Both the position numbers and the translations under genes were made by a program. The notes under the pieces are model-generated. The model saw only the letters and a program-made list of their open reading frames with translations. It searched no databases and had not been told where the DNA came from. A DNA stretch of 64,000 bases, taken from the NCBI RefSeq assembly GCF_026914185.1, contig NC_070560.1, forward strand, positions 7,679,501-7,743,500, given 5' to 3'. The stretch comes from Puccinia triticina (taxonomy: Eukaryota > Basidiomycota > Pucciniomycetes > Pucciniales > Pucciniaceae). How positions within the stretch are numbered: position 1 is the stretch's first letter; every line of letters begins with the position of its first letter. Below, in pieces: positions 11,427-23,800 of this stretch.

Positions 11427-13174
11427 GTTTATTGGCTTTCTTTGTAATTTCCTTCTCAGCTGACTTCCTTGTTAAATCTTTGCAGCCCAGACAGCTACTG
11501 ATCGATCCCTGCCAACAACCCTGAAGCTACACTTAGTTGCCACAATAGGCCGGCTAACACCACTTCTCCGCTGCTGAACATGACACCTGAAATAAATTAG
11601 GAATTTGACCACCAAACACAAATGTGTATTTCCAGTGCATCTTGTTGTGAACTTGAATTTATTGCAAAATCATTCTTGGGTCCAGATTTAATTCCTCATT
11701 TGTTCTTCTCACACTGGGAGAATTTTTAGGAACCTGACTGCTGCAATGGGAATCATGAGGACTAATTCTGTTGAAATTGACCAGATTTGTTCCATAGTAC
11801 AACATTGTGTGAATCATCCTCAACAATATGCACTAGACTTTCAATGAGGTTTCATTGGAAATCTTCTTGTGGCTAGATCTTCAAGTAGGCTGTGGCCACC
11901 AACACATGCAAAAGTGCTAGCTGCCAGTTTTAATGATGTAGAATAAGATTAACATACCCCTGGTCCAGCAAGTTCAGAACTAGCACCTTCTTGAGCCAAA
12001 AAATCTCAGTAGTGAGAGATGGAAATTGAGTTCCTGGGCTGGAGGGTCTCAAATTCAACCAGCTTCTGCACAAGGGTGAAATTGAAGTATTTGATTTGTT
12101 TTTTAAATTTGCCTTCTGCCTGTAAGGAGCTGAATTTAATTCCTGTTCTGCATGGACCAAAGTCACTCCATGAGTGTGGCCCTGGGTTTCAGGTGCAGTT
12201 ATTCCATTTTTCAGTTGTCCACAGTGTTCAAATACTCAAGAGTCTTGATGGTTGAAATTTGTTTCTCCTCAACTTGGTTTTTCAGGCTTTCATGTTTCTT
12301 TTTACTACTCTCTGTGTAAGGAAGAATTTAAGTGGAGTTCCAGGCAATAAATTTTAGGCTTTCTGGGAGCTTTATGTTATTAGATTGGAAGAAAAGAGTT
12401 CTGATAGAGGGGTCTTGATGGTGACTTTTTTTATTTTTACCTCTAGATCTGATTGGTGTAAAGTCATTGCACTTTTGTCTTGAAACATCTGCAGTGATCA
12501 GAACAATTTGCCATCTCTTGAAAGGAACTGTCCTGCCAATCAAATCACAAGACTACCATTTTTGAGAGTCATGCTCCGGTGAGGTGGAAAAATGTGAAGC
12601 TATGGAACATTAATCCATTGGAATCTGTAGTCTCACAAGCTCAGAATTTTCTCCCCATTCTGCAATTCAATTTTTATATGTAAAAATTATTACATGTGTG
12701 ATTACGCATTTATGTGTGTAGTAACTTCCCCAAGTTTGGTTGTTGCCCATGTCCACCCTGTTGAGTTACACAGACCTATCACAAGATACTGGCAATTTGG
12801 CCGAGTGAGGAGGATTGACTGTGGCATACTATCATCTATTTAGGTTTCCCATAGCTTGTATACAAATGTGAAACCCAATGTGTGTAATTATCAAGAAGGT
12901 GGAGTTCAGCTGTCAGAAACCAGAAAAACATGCACTAAAACATCTGCTAGCACTTGTAAGAAGGCAGTAAAATGCCTGGTGTTGGATAATTATTTAAAAA
13001 TCAGGTTTGGGTGTTCAAAATATAAGAAAAATGTGAGCAGAGAGCCATGATTCTCGCACATCTTTTGGGGTAGCTCACTTGGCCTCAAGTATGGTTGTGT
13101 AGCTGCTACATAACAAAACATAACAAAAGGTCCAAAACACCCTTCTGCTGCCTACTGTTTTGCAAGGTAGGGCG
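11427..13174. other. Gene-free, AT-rich stretch
   Basis: No recognisable gene, RNA or repeat structure. Short frames only. Confidence 0.3.
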
Positions 13175-13330
13175 TGTCAGGTTGTAGTTCTGCTACTCTT
13201 AGCTTTATCATACCTTCTGGTGTCACTCATTCATTACCTGTCATTAACAGGTCTTACCCTCAACTAGGGATCTTCATGTGACACCAGTGGATGTTCATTC
13301 ACCCACCTGCAGCCACTCATATCCAAGTGT
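13175..13330 (+). repeat. 156-bp direct repeat, copy 1
   Basis: Begins TGTCAGGTTGTAG and ends CATATCCAAGTGT. Matches 14403-14558 over its full length with about ten differences. The pair is 1.2 kb apart in direct orientation, like terminal repeats of a very small LTR (TRIM-like) element, but no target duplication, primer site or CA end is evident. Confidence 0.55.
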
Positions 13331-14225
13331 TGTGGTGGCCCCTCTCGTGGCCAGCTAGTCAGGATCATCGCCGCCGCCAGGATCATCAAGACTCATCAAG
13401 GCATCAAGAATCCAAAACCTCAAGATACCCTCTCATCCCTCCCCATCACCTTCTAACCTCCAAGTGGCTCCCCCTTCAAGATCTCCCCCCCCCCCCTCCT
13501 CCTTTTCCTTCTTTCCATCTTTCCATCTCCCCTCCTTCTCAGTCCTCAGTCTTCTTCAGTTTCTTGGTCCTAAAACAGCACCTGCTGTGGGTTTATTCCC
13601 AGGTTTGTTTCTGGTTTCTTTCCCTTCTGTTTGTTTTGCCTGTCTTAAGTGTTTCCTGTCTTCTCTTTTTATTTCCTTTTCTTCTTCTCTCTGCCTCTTT
13701 TCTTTCTGTCTCATCACACTGTGCTTTCCTTTATTTTCTTTCCTTGTGTTGTCTTCTTTTCTCCTGCTTCTCTTGCTTTTTGTGAGTGTGTGCGCGCGTA
13801 GCGCGCAGAGGATGTGATGAAATCTATGCAACATGTGGCTCCCCCGGAGTCCAAGTTGGCCGAACTTGGATGATGGGGGAGGCATGGCATTCTGATCCCC
13901 AGAATACGGACCATCAAAGAGTTTATTGATCAGATCATCAGAGTTCCAAACCTTTGAGCTCAGCTCGCCGATCACCTTCATCTAAAGTTTCCCAGATCCC
14001 TTTCTTCCTCATCATTAAGATCACATTTTCCCAACCTCTCAAAACAAAACAACCGCCGCCAAGGATCCAAACCCCCGGCGAACATCTCAAAACCACCCCA
14101 ACCAGAAGCTTTCTCTGATCCCTTTTTCTACGCTCATCTCTACGGACCACCGCCACGAGGGCAGCCTAAACAGCAACCATCCCCTCAAGAGACTGCAACC
14201 GCCTAGTACGCACAGGAGTCCCTCA
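13331..14225. other. Sequence between direct repeats
   Basis: C-rich then T-rich low-complexity sequence (13440-13790) with spurious frames. Nothing coding recognised. GCGCGTAGCGCGC near 13792 is a short palindrome. Confidence 0.3.
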
Positions 14226-14320
14226 GTGTCCCTAGTACAGCGGTTAGTACACTTGACATGGATATAAGAGACATGGGTTCAAATCCCATAGGAAACATAA
14301 TATTTTATGGAGTTTCACAG
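14226..14320 (+). repeat. tRNA-derived SINE-like unit, copy 1
   Basis: Contains an A-box-like TAGTACAGCGGTTAGTAC and a B-box-like GGGTTCAAATCCC, then a tail TAATATTTTATGGAGTTTCA. The same head and tail recur at 14555-14652. The acceptor-stem region (GTGTCCC with GGAAACA) is imperfect, so this copy is unlikely to be a working tRNA. Confidence 0.45.
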
Positions 14321-14402
14321 GTTATGAGCCCAGCGCTACCACATGATACCTAGGAGATTATGGAGTCTTGGTATGATAAACCCCTTTCATATCACAGGGG
14401 GC

Positions 14403-14558
14403 TGTCAGGTTGTGATTCTGCTACTCTTAGCTTTATCATACCTGCTGGTGTCACTCTTTCATGACCTGTCATTTACAGGTCTTACCCTCAATTAGGGATC
14501 TTCATGTGACACCAGTAGATGTTCATTCACCCACCTGCAGCCATTCATATCCAAGTGT
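14403..14558 (+). repeat. 156-bp direct repeat, copy 2
   Basis: Second copy of the 13175-13330 repeat (TGTCAGGTTGTGA ... CATATCCAAGTGT). Its last four bases overlap the start of the tRNA-like unit at 14555. Confidence 0.55.
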
Positions 14559-14652
14559 CCTTAGTACAGTGGTTAGTACACTTGACCTGGATATAGAGAC
14601 ATGGGTTCAAGTTCAACTCCCATAGGACACATAATATTTCATGGAGTTTCAC
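14555..14652 (+). repeat. tRNA-derived SINE-like unit, copy 2
   Basis: GTGTCCT (14555-14561) pairs perfectly with AGGACAC (14624-14630) as a 7-bp acceptor stem. The D-arm region TAGTACAGTGGTTAGTAC matches an A box. The T-arm region is expanded by a short duplication (GGTTCAAGTTCAA), which would break a normal T loop. The tail TAATATTTCATGGAGTTTCA matches copy 1, showing that the unit is longer than a tRNA and is repeated as a block. Confidence 0.45.
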
Positions 14653-15536
14653 ACACCCTCACATTTGAAAGATTTTAGACAACTTAAAGGGTATATTTCT
14701 CTAGTATAAGTATTTTGTATTTACAATTTTTGTTCTTTATAAAGATAAACTGTTTTACCTTAAAGGCAGATAGTATCTGCTAGCTATCTTTTGCGGATAT
14801 TTACGAGTTAATAATAATAATAAGAAATAGTTGAAGATAATCTAGCAAAATAAAGAAAGTAATATTAGCTTTTGTCAATGAATAATCTTTTGATTATAAG
14901 TTTAGCTTTGTGCTTTACTTGGTAATAGGTGCGAACTTCTTCACACGACCTGAGTAAGAAGGCTAAATTTTCTTTGATGTTGATTTGATTACTGATAACA
15001 ACTATATTTCTTGTCAGTAACTTATCTCTCTTATCTTCTCATTAAAGTATACTACTCACCAATAGGTGAGCTTATACGATTGATGAGGTTAAGGTTGTTT
15101 TGTTTATTGAGTGATTGTCGGCTTTGATGTTGTTAAATGGAAAGTAAGAGACAATTAGTTCTCTTTTCCTTAATCAACATCTTGATTGTTAACTCACTTC
15201 AAGTTCAACAATCGCCGATGATCATTGTCATTAATGACGTCACTCTGCCAAGAGCTCTTTGCTCTTTTTCCGTTGCCAATTGATTGTTCTACATCAGAAC
15301 AAGCCGAATCTACAACGTTAATGATAAATCATCATTTTAGTTTTATGTTTTTATTGTTTCTAACCTTGTGAGTATGTATACTTCATACAACTCACCTAGG
15401 TTGTTTCTCTTTCGAGAAAAATCCCCAGTAGACAAATTCCAACAACATTTGGGCAAAATTCATGGTGGACTTTATCAAACAGCCTTGTGAAATTGCTGGC
15501 CCTTGTCACAGACTGGGCCATTGAGGGGTGAATCCC
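14653..15536. other. Gene-free AT-rich stretch
   Basis: No supported feature. Contains a TAATAATAATAATAAG microsatellite near 14810. Confidence 0.3.
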
Positions 15537-15738
15537 TGTTAAGGTCTGTTCTGTGGAGAGGAAGATGAAGTCTGGGGCCTAGGGTTTGGGGTTCTGGATT
15601 CTATATGGTACATTGCAGGATGATGAAGCAGTCTGGGATGTCCATGCTCTTGAACCTTGATAGTGCTGTCTGTGAAATGTATGTGTAAACCATGTACATG
15701 GAAGCCTGCGCTGCCAAGCCTGCATCACAGATAATAAA
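15537..15738 (-). mobile_element. Old LTR of the same Ty3 family, opposite orientation
   Basis: Read on the minus strand this segment aligns end to end with the 202-bp LTRs at 15768 and 31439 (shared reverse-strand phrases GGTCTGTTCTGTGGAGAGGA, TTGCAGGATGA, AACCTTGA, GTCTGCGCTGC-like), but with many substitutions. It is a much older insertion, 30 bp outside the younger element. It retains ATCCTGCAAT, the putative self-primer sequence. Confidence 0.6.
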
Positions 15739-15767
15739 ACTCCCTTTGAAAGCCGGGATGTGCAGGC

Positions 15768-15969
15768 TGTTATGAGCCGTAGCGCGGGCTCCGCAGCGCA
15801 GACTCACATGTACATAGACTACACGTACATGTCACGGACCATACTCAAGGTTCAAGAGGCTGGAGATCCAAGCCTCTTCCTCATCCTACAATCTACCATC
15901 TTGGATCCAGAACCCCCAGAACCCCAGAACCCAGACCCCATCTTCCTCTCCACAGAACAGACCTTAACA
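15768..15969 (+). repeat. 5' LTR, Ty3-type element
   Basis: 202 bp, starts TGTTATGAGCCG and ends ACCTTAACA. Differs from the 3' LTR at two neighbouring positions in TTCAAGAGG, at CCTACAA and at the penultimate base. Confidence 0.9.
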
Positions 15970-15970
15970 T

Positions 15971-15980
15971 ATTGCAGGAT
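15971..15980 (+). promoter_or_regulatory. Putative self-primed primer-binding site
   Basis: ATTGCAGGAT, one base after the 5' LTR, is the exact complement of ATCCTGCAAT inside the 3' LTR (31554-31563). This matches the self-priming arrangement known for Tf1/sushi-type Ty3 elements, in which the 5' end of the RNA primes itself. No tRNA 3'-end complement is evident here. Confidence 0.45.
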
Positions 15981-16139
15981 CTACTTAACGGAGACGAAGA
16001 CCAAGAACCCAACAGACCAACAAGAACCAGATCGCTCCGACTCCGAAACCTTGAACATCCCGACTCCGAAACCTTTAATACCCCGCAATCCACTCCTAGA
16101 AACCTTGAATATCCCGCTCCAACATCACACAGCAATACG

Positions 16140-16880
16140 ATGGATGCCTCCAAAGCCGCCAAACTCCGACAACAACTGGCGGACATTACTAAGAAGGCCA
16201 ACGACGAGGAGGAAAAACGCCGCCAGGCCGAGGCCAAGTTGGAGGACGCACTCCGCACTCCAAATCCACCCCCTCCCCCAACCGCAACCAAGACCCCCAA
16301 GATTGCTCAACCTGACAAGTTCAATGGAGAACGCGGAGCGGTGGCGGAGACGTTTGCCCGCCAGGTTGGCATCTATATGACTGTGAACAAGCACTTGTTC
16401 CCGACCGACACAACACAAATCCTTTTTGTGTCCTTGTACATGACAGGACCCGCGGGCGTGTGGGCAGCCCCGTTCCTTGACCAGGCAGCAGTGGAACCAC
16501 CCACCCTGACCTACGCTGAGTTCACGGCGGCCTTCCGGGGCATGTTTTTTGACCCGGAAAAGAAGGCAAAGGCGGAACGAGCCCTCCGAGCGCTGAAGCA
16601 GACTGATTCTGTGGCGGACTACACCCACACCTTCATCCAGCACGCCTCCCCAGCGGGATGGGAAATCCCCACCCTCCTCAGCCAGTACCGCCAAGGTCTG
16701 AAGCGGGACATCCAGATGGCGCTCATTGTTTCCCGCACCGCATTCACAACCATTAATGAGGTTGCTACCTTGGCCCTGGAGCTTGACACGGCAATGAGCG
16801 GAGCGGAGGCCGGAACAGCGCCAGCTAAACAGAAGATCGACCCCGACGCCATGGACCTATTGGCGTTAAACGGACGACTA
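16140..16880 (+). pseudogene. Ty3 gag, truncated by insertion
   Basis: Starts MDASKAAKLRQQLADITKK (the frame is open from 15972, but the ATG at 16140 gives the usual Gag start), with an early coiled coil (residues 5-40) and a P-rich linker. A retrotrans_gag-type core follows (roughly residues 55-215: QPDKFNG, SLYMTGPAGVWA, FFDPEKKAKAERAL, GLKRDIQMAL). It reaches MDLLALNGRLS, where family members lead into the CCHC knuckle. The frame then enters the terminal repeat of the nested element and stops at 16985. Knuckle and protease N-terminus are absent. Confidence 0.8.
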
Positions 16881-17576
16881 TCACTACCAAGATGGATGAA
16901 TTTGCGATGTTGTATATTGATCAATATAGCATATATTGATCAATTTATATTGATCAATTTTTATTTATTTAATTATTCTTCTTGATACCTTTGTCTGTTT
17001 TCCATGTCTCCTTAATACTATTCTATAATCTCTCTCCTTCCCCTTGTGTTACCTTCAAGCCACAGGAATCTTTTTTTTTGCCTGATAACATTCATAAATT
17101 TCTACATACAGCATTGAATTCTTCCTGAAAACAAGACATTGCAAGTTTTAGGATTAATCCAGGGTGGCTGAGGGGCCTGAATTTTTTTTCTTTTTTTTTT
17201 ACTTCAACAATTGATCTGTTATCAGAAGTCTGCAAATCAACTTTTTTTTCAAATAAGGAAAAACATTGACCCCTGACCTCTCTCATGATACCATCCTGCA
17301 CAAATTTTGAATTTGGTTGGTTGAACTTGCTCAAGATATTGCATATCATACTTGAAGTGCTACATGCATGGGAGGCCTTTTTGAAATTAGTTTACCATGG
17401 TTTAGCAAATTTCTTTCAGGTTCTTTTTTTTATCTACTTTTGTTATCAACCACAGATTAATGAGGAATATTTCCACATAAAATTTCATTGGACAATTTTT
17501 CTGCATATAAAACCCAAAAATATTTTAAAATATAATTTATTTGGGTTCACTTCGTTTATGCAGCAGCAACAATGTG

Positions 17577-20500
17577 ATCAGTTCCCAAATATCACTAATT
17601 TGGTAGTTTCTGGCTCTTTCTGCCACTATATCTCAACACAGCCGGGGAGTTCTTCCATGATATTGGTATCAAGATGATCGATAGCCCCCAAGGATTCATT
17701 TTGTACCTTAAATTACCACATAACCCCCAAATGTAGCAGCTACAATCTGATCAGTTGCCAAATGTCACTAATTTGGTGGTTTCTTGGTGTTGCTGCTACT
17801 ATATCTCAACACAGCCTGGGAGGCCTTTGATGATATTGGTATCAAAATGATCAATAGCCCCCAATTATTCATTGAATACCTTGGATGACCCCAGAACCCC
17901 CAATTGTAGCAGCTACAATGTGATCAGTTGCCAAATATCACTAATTTGGTAGTTTCTTGGTGTTTCTGCCACCATATCTCAGCGCAGCATGGGAGTTCTT
18001 CCATGATATTGGTACCATAATCATCACATGCCCCTGAAGATTCATTGTGTACCTTGAATGACCACAAAACCCCCAAATGTAGCAGCCACAATGTGATCAG
18101 TTGCCAAATATCACTGATTTGGTAGTTTATTGGTGTTTCTGCCACTATATCTCAGCGCAGCATGGGAGTTCTTCCATGATATTGGTATCAAAACAATAAC
18201 ATGCCCTCAAAAATTCATTGAGTACCTTAGATGACCACAAAACCCCCAAATGTAGCATCCACAATGTGATCAGTTGCCAAATATCACAAATTTGGTAGTT
18301 TATTGGTGTTTCTGCCACTATATCTCAGCGCAGCATGGGATTTCTGCCATGATATTGGTACCAAAAAGATAAAGTGCCCTCAAAGATTCATTGTGTACCT
18401 TGAATGACCACAAAACCCCCAAATGTAGCATCCACAATGTGATCAGTTGCCAAATATCACTAATTTGGTAGTTTCTTGGTGTTTCTGCCACTATATCTCA
18501 GCGCAGCATGGGAGTTCTTCCTGGATATTGGTACCATAATATTCACATGCCCCTGAAGATTCATTGTGTACCTTGAATGACCACAAAACCCCCAAATGTA
18601 GCATCCATAATGTGATCAGTTGCCAAATATCACAAATTTGGCAGTTTCTTGGTGTTTCTGCCACTATATCTCAGCACAGCATGGGAGTTCTTCCATGATA
18701 TTGGTACCATAATCATCACATGCCCCTGAAGATTCATTGTGTACCTTGAATGACCACAAACCCTCAAATGTAGCAGCCACAATGTGATCAGTTGCCAAAT
18801 ATCACTAATTTGATGGTTTCTTGGTGTTTCTGCCACTATGTCTCAGCGCAGCATGGGTGTTCTTCCAAGATATTGGTACCAAAATGATCACATGCCCTCA
18901 AAGTTTCATTGAGGGCCTTGGATGACCACAAAATCCCCAAATGTAGCAGCCACAATTTGATCAGTTGCAAAATATCACTGATTTGGTAGTTTCTTGGTGT
19001 TTCTGCCACCATATCTCAGCGCAGCATAGAGTTCTTCCATGATATTGGTACAATAAACATCACATGCCCCTGAAGATTCATTGTGTACCTTGAATGACCA
19101 CAGAACCCCCAAATGTAGCAGCCACAATGTAGTCGCAAAATATCACTAATTTGGTAGTTTCTTGGTGTTTCTGCCACTATATCTCAGCGCAGCAGCGGTT
19201 TTCTTCCATGATATTGGTACCAAGATGATTGCATACCCTCGAAGATTCATTGTGTTCCTTGAATGACCACAAAACCCACAAATGTAGCAGCCACAATGTG
19301 ATCAGTTGCGAAATATCACTAATTTGGTGGTTTATTGGTGTTTCTGCCACTATATCTCAGCGCAGCGTGGGAGGTCTTCCATGATATTGGTACCAAAATG
19401 ATCACATTCCCTCAAAGATTTATTGAGTACCTTGGATGACCACAAAACCCACAAATGTAGCAGCCACAATGTGATCAGTTGCGAAATATCACTAATTTGG
19501 TAGTTTCTTGGTATTTCTGCCACTATATCTCAGCGCAGCAGCGGTTTTCTTCCATGATATTGGTACCAAGATGATCACATGCCCTCAAAGATTCATTTTG
19601 TTCCTTGAATGACCACAAAACCCACAAATGTAGCAGCCACAATGTGATCAGTTGCCAAATTTCACTAATTTGGTAGTTTCTTGGTGTTTCTGCCACTATA
19701 TCTCAGGGCAGCATGGGAGTTCTTCCATGATATTGTTACAATAATCATCACATGCCCCTGAAGATTCATTGTGTACCTTGAATGACCACAAAAACCCCAA
19801 ATGTAGCAGCCACAATGTGATAAGTTGCGAAATATCATTAATTTGGTAGTTTCTTGGTTTTTCTGCCACTATATTTCAGCGCAGCATGAAAGTTCTTCCA
19901 TGGCATTGGTACCAAAATGATCACATCCCCTCAAAGATTCATTGAGTACCTTGTATGAACACAAAACCCCCAAATGTAGCAGCCACAATGTGATCAGTTG
20001 CCAAATATCACTAATTTGGCAGTTTATTGGTGTTTCTGCCACTATATCTCAGTGCAGCATGGGAGGTCTTCCATGATATTGGTACAAAAATGGTCCCATG
20101 CTCTCAAAGATTCATTGAGTTCCTTGGATGACCACAAAACCCCCAAGTGTAGCAGCCACAATGTGATCAGTTGCAAAATATCACCAATTTGGGAGTTTCT
20201 TGGTGTTTCTGCCACTATATCTCAGCGCAGCATGGGAGTTCTTCCATGATATATGTACCAAAATGATCACATGCCCTCAACGATTTATTGAGTACCTTTG
20301 ATGACCACAAAACCCACAAATGTAGCAGCCACAATGTGATCAGTTGCGAAATATCACTAATTTGGTATTTTCTTGGTGTTCCTGCCACTATATCTCAGCA
20401 CAGTGTGGGAGGTCTCCCATGATATCAGTAGCATAATCATAACATGCCCCCGAAGATTCATTGTGAACCTTGAATGACCACAAAACCCCCAAATGTAGCA

Positions 20501-20870
20501 GCCACAATGTGCTCAGTTTGGAGTATCACTAATTTGGTAGTTTCTTGGTGTTTCTGCCACTATATCTCAGCGCAGCATGGGAAGTCTTTCATGATATTGG
20601 TACCAAAATGATCACATGCCCTCGAAGATTCATTGAGTACCTTGGATGACCACAAAACCCTCAAATTTAGCAGCCACAATGTGATCAGTTGCCGAATATC
20701 ACTAATTTGGTTGTTTATTGGTGTTTCTGCCACTATATCTCAGCGCAGCGTGGGAGTTCTTCAATTATATTGGTCCCAAAATGATGGAATGCCCTCGAAG
20801 ATAAATTGTGTACCTTGAATGACCACAAAAACCCCAAAAGTAGCATCTACAATGTGAATGGTTGCCAAAG
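17577..20870 (+). repeat. Satellite array, left arm (~19 monomers of ~173 bp)
   Basis: Monomers repeat with a period close to 173 bp. Landmarks in order are GATCAGTTGCCAAATATCAC, TTTCTTGGTGTTTCTGCCAC, TATCTCAGCGCAGCATGGGA, GATATTGGTACC and CCCCCAAATGTAGCAGC. Divergence between monomers is moderate. Short open frames in the array (60-90 codons) recur because of the repeat and are not genes. Confidence 0.85.
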
Positions 20871-20879
20871 ATCACAAGT

Positions 20880-23800
20880 TTGGCAACTGATCACATTGTG
20901 GCTGCTAGACTCGGGGGTTTTGTGGTCATTCGAGGTACTCAATCAATCTTTGAGGGAGGTTGATTATTTTGGTACCAATATCATGGAAGAGCTCCCGGGC
21001 AGGCCTGAGATATAATTTGGCAACTGATCACATTGTGGCTGCTACATTTGGGGGTTGTGTGGTCACTCAAGGTACACAATGGATCTTGAAGGGGGTTTGA
21101 TAATTTTGGGACCAATATCATGGAAGAACTTACATGCTGCGCTGAGATATAGTGACAGAGACACCAAGAAATTACAAAATTAGTGAGATTTGGCAACTGA
21201 TCACAGTGTGGCTGCTACATTTGGTGGTTTTGTGGTCATTCAAGGTACTCAATCAATCTTTAAGGGCATTCAATCACTTGATACCAATATCATGGAATAA
21301 TTCCCATGCTGCGCTGGGATATAGTGGCAGAAACACCTAGAAACTACCAAATTAGTGATATTTTGTAACTGATCACAGTGTGGCTGCTACATTTGGGGGT
21401 ATTGTGGTCATTCAAGGTACACAATGAATCTTCAGGGGCATGTGATTCTTTGTGTACCAGCATCATGGCAGAACTCCCATGCTGCGCTGAGATGTAGTGT
21501 CACAAACACCAAGAAACTACCAAATTAGTGATATTTGGCAACTAATCACATTGTGGCTGCTACAATTTGGGGTTTTGTGGTCATTCAAGGTACAGATTGA
21601 ATCTTCAGGGGCATGTGATGATTATTGTCTCAACGTCATCGAAGAACTCCCACGCTGCGCTGAGATATAGTGGAAGAAACACCAAGAAACTACCAAATTA
21701 GGGATATTTGACAACCAATCACATTGTAGCTGCTACATTTGGGGGTTTTGCGGTCATTCAAGGTGCACAATGATTTTTTGAGGGCATTGGATCCTTTTGG
21801 TACCAATATCATGGAAGAACTCCCATGCTGGGCTGAGATATAGTGGCAGAAACACCAAGAAACTACCAAATTAGTCATATTTGGCAACTGATCACACCGT
21901 ACCTGCTACATTTGGGGGTATTGTGGTGATCCAAGGTACTCTATGAATCTTCGGTGGCATTTGATCATTTTGGCTCCAATATCATGGAAGAACTTCCATG
22001 CTGCGCTGAGATATAGTGGCAGAAACACCAAGAAACTACCAAATTAGTGATATTTGGCAACTGATCACATTGTGGCGGCTACACTTGGGGGTTTTGTGGT
22101 CATCCAAGGTACTCAATGAATTTTTGAGGGCGTTTGATCATTTTGGTACTAATATCATGGAAGACCGCCCACGCTGCGCTGAGATATAGTGGTAGAAACA
22201 CCAAGAAACTACCAAATTAGGGATATTTGGCAACTGATCACATTGTGGCTGCTACATTTGGGGGTATGGTGGTGATCCAAGGTACTCAATGAATTTTCAG
22301 GGGCATGTGATCATTTTGGTACCAATATCATTGATGAACTCCCATGCTGGGCTGAGATATAGTGGCAGAAACACCAAGAAACTACCAAATTAGTGATATT
22401 TGGCAACTGATCACATTTTGGCTGCTACATTTGGGGGTTTTGTGGTCATTCAAGGTACACAAAGAATCTTCAGAATCTTCATGGGCATGCGATCATTTTG
22501 GTACCAATATCATGGAAGAACTCCCATGCTGCGCTGAGATATAGTGGCAGAAACACCAAGAAACTACCAAATTAGTGATATTTGGCAACTGATCACATTT
22601 TGGCTGCTACATTTGGGGGTTTTGTGGTCATTCAAGGTACACAAAGAATCTTCATGGGCATGCGATCATTTTGGTACCAATATCATGGAAGAACTCCCAT
22701 GCTGCGCTGAGATATAGTGGCAGAAAAACCAAGAAAATACCAAATTAGTGATATTTGGCAACTGATCACAGTGTGGCTGCTACATTTGGGGTTTTTGTGG
22801 TCATTCAAGGTACACAATGAATCTTCAGGGGCATGTGATCATTTTGGTACCAATGTCATGGAAGAACTCACACGCTGCGCTGAGATCTAGTGGCAGAAAC
22901 ACCAAGAAACTACCAAATTAGTGATATTTGGCAACGGATCACACCGTAGCTGCTACATTTGGGGGTATTGTGGTGATCCAAGGTACTCAATGAATTTTCA
23001 GGGGCATTTGACCATTTTGGTACTAATATCATGGAAGAACTCCCATGCTGCGCTGAGATATAGTGGCAGAAACACCAAGAAACTACCAAATGAGTGATAT
23101 TTGGCTGCTACATTTGGGGTTTTTGTGGTCATTGAAGGTACACAATCAATCTTCAGGGGCATGTGATTCTTTGTGTACCAATATCATGGCAGAACTCCCA
23201 TGCTGCGCTGAGATGTAGTGTCACAAACACCAAGAAACTACCAAATTAGTGATATTTGGCAACTAATCACATTGTGGCTGCTACAATTGGGGGTTTTGTG
23301 GTCATTCAAGGTACAGATTGAATCTTCAGGGGCATGTGATGATTATTGTCTCAACATCATCGAAGAACTCCCACGCTGCGCTGATATATAGTGGAAGAAA
23401 CACCAAGAAACTACCAAATTAGGGATATTTGACAACCAATCACATTGTAGCTGCTACATTTGGGGGTTTAGCGGTCATTCAAGGTACACAATGATTTTTT
23501 GAGGGCATTGGATCCTTTTGGTACCAATATCATGGAAGAACTCCCATGCTGGGCTGAGATATAGTGGCAGAAACACCAAGAAACTACCAAATTAGTCATA
23601 TTTGGCAACTGATCACACCGTACCTGCTACATTTGGGGGTATTGTGGTGATCCAAGGTACTCTATGAATCTTCAGGGGCATTTGATCATTTTGGCTCCAA
23701 TATCATGGAAGAACTTCCATGCTGCGCTGAGATATAGTGGCAGAAACACCAAGAAACTACCAAATGAGTGATATTTGGCAACTTATCACATTTTGGCTGC

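Noticed and set aside
13291..13817. Overlapping frames of 117-164 codons rich in Ser, Phe and Leu
   Set aside because: Translation of a C-rich then T-rich low-complexity tract; no conserved motif.
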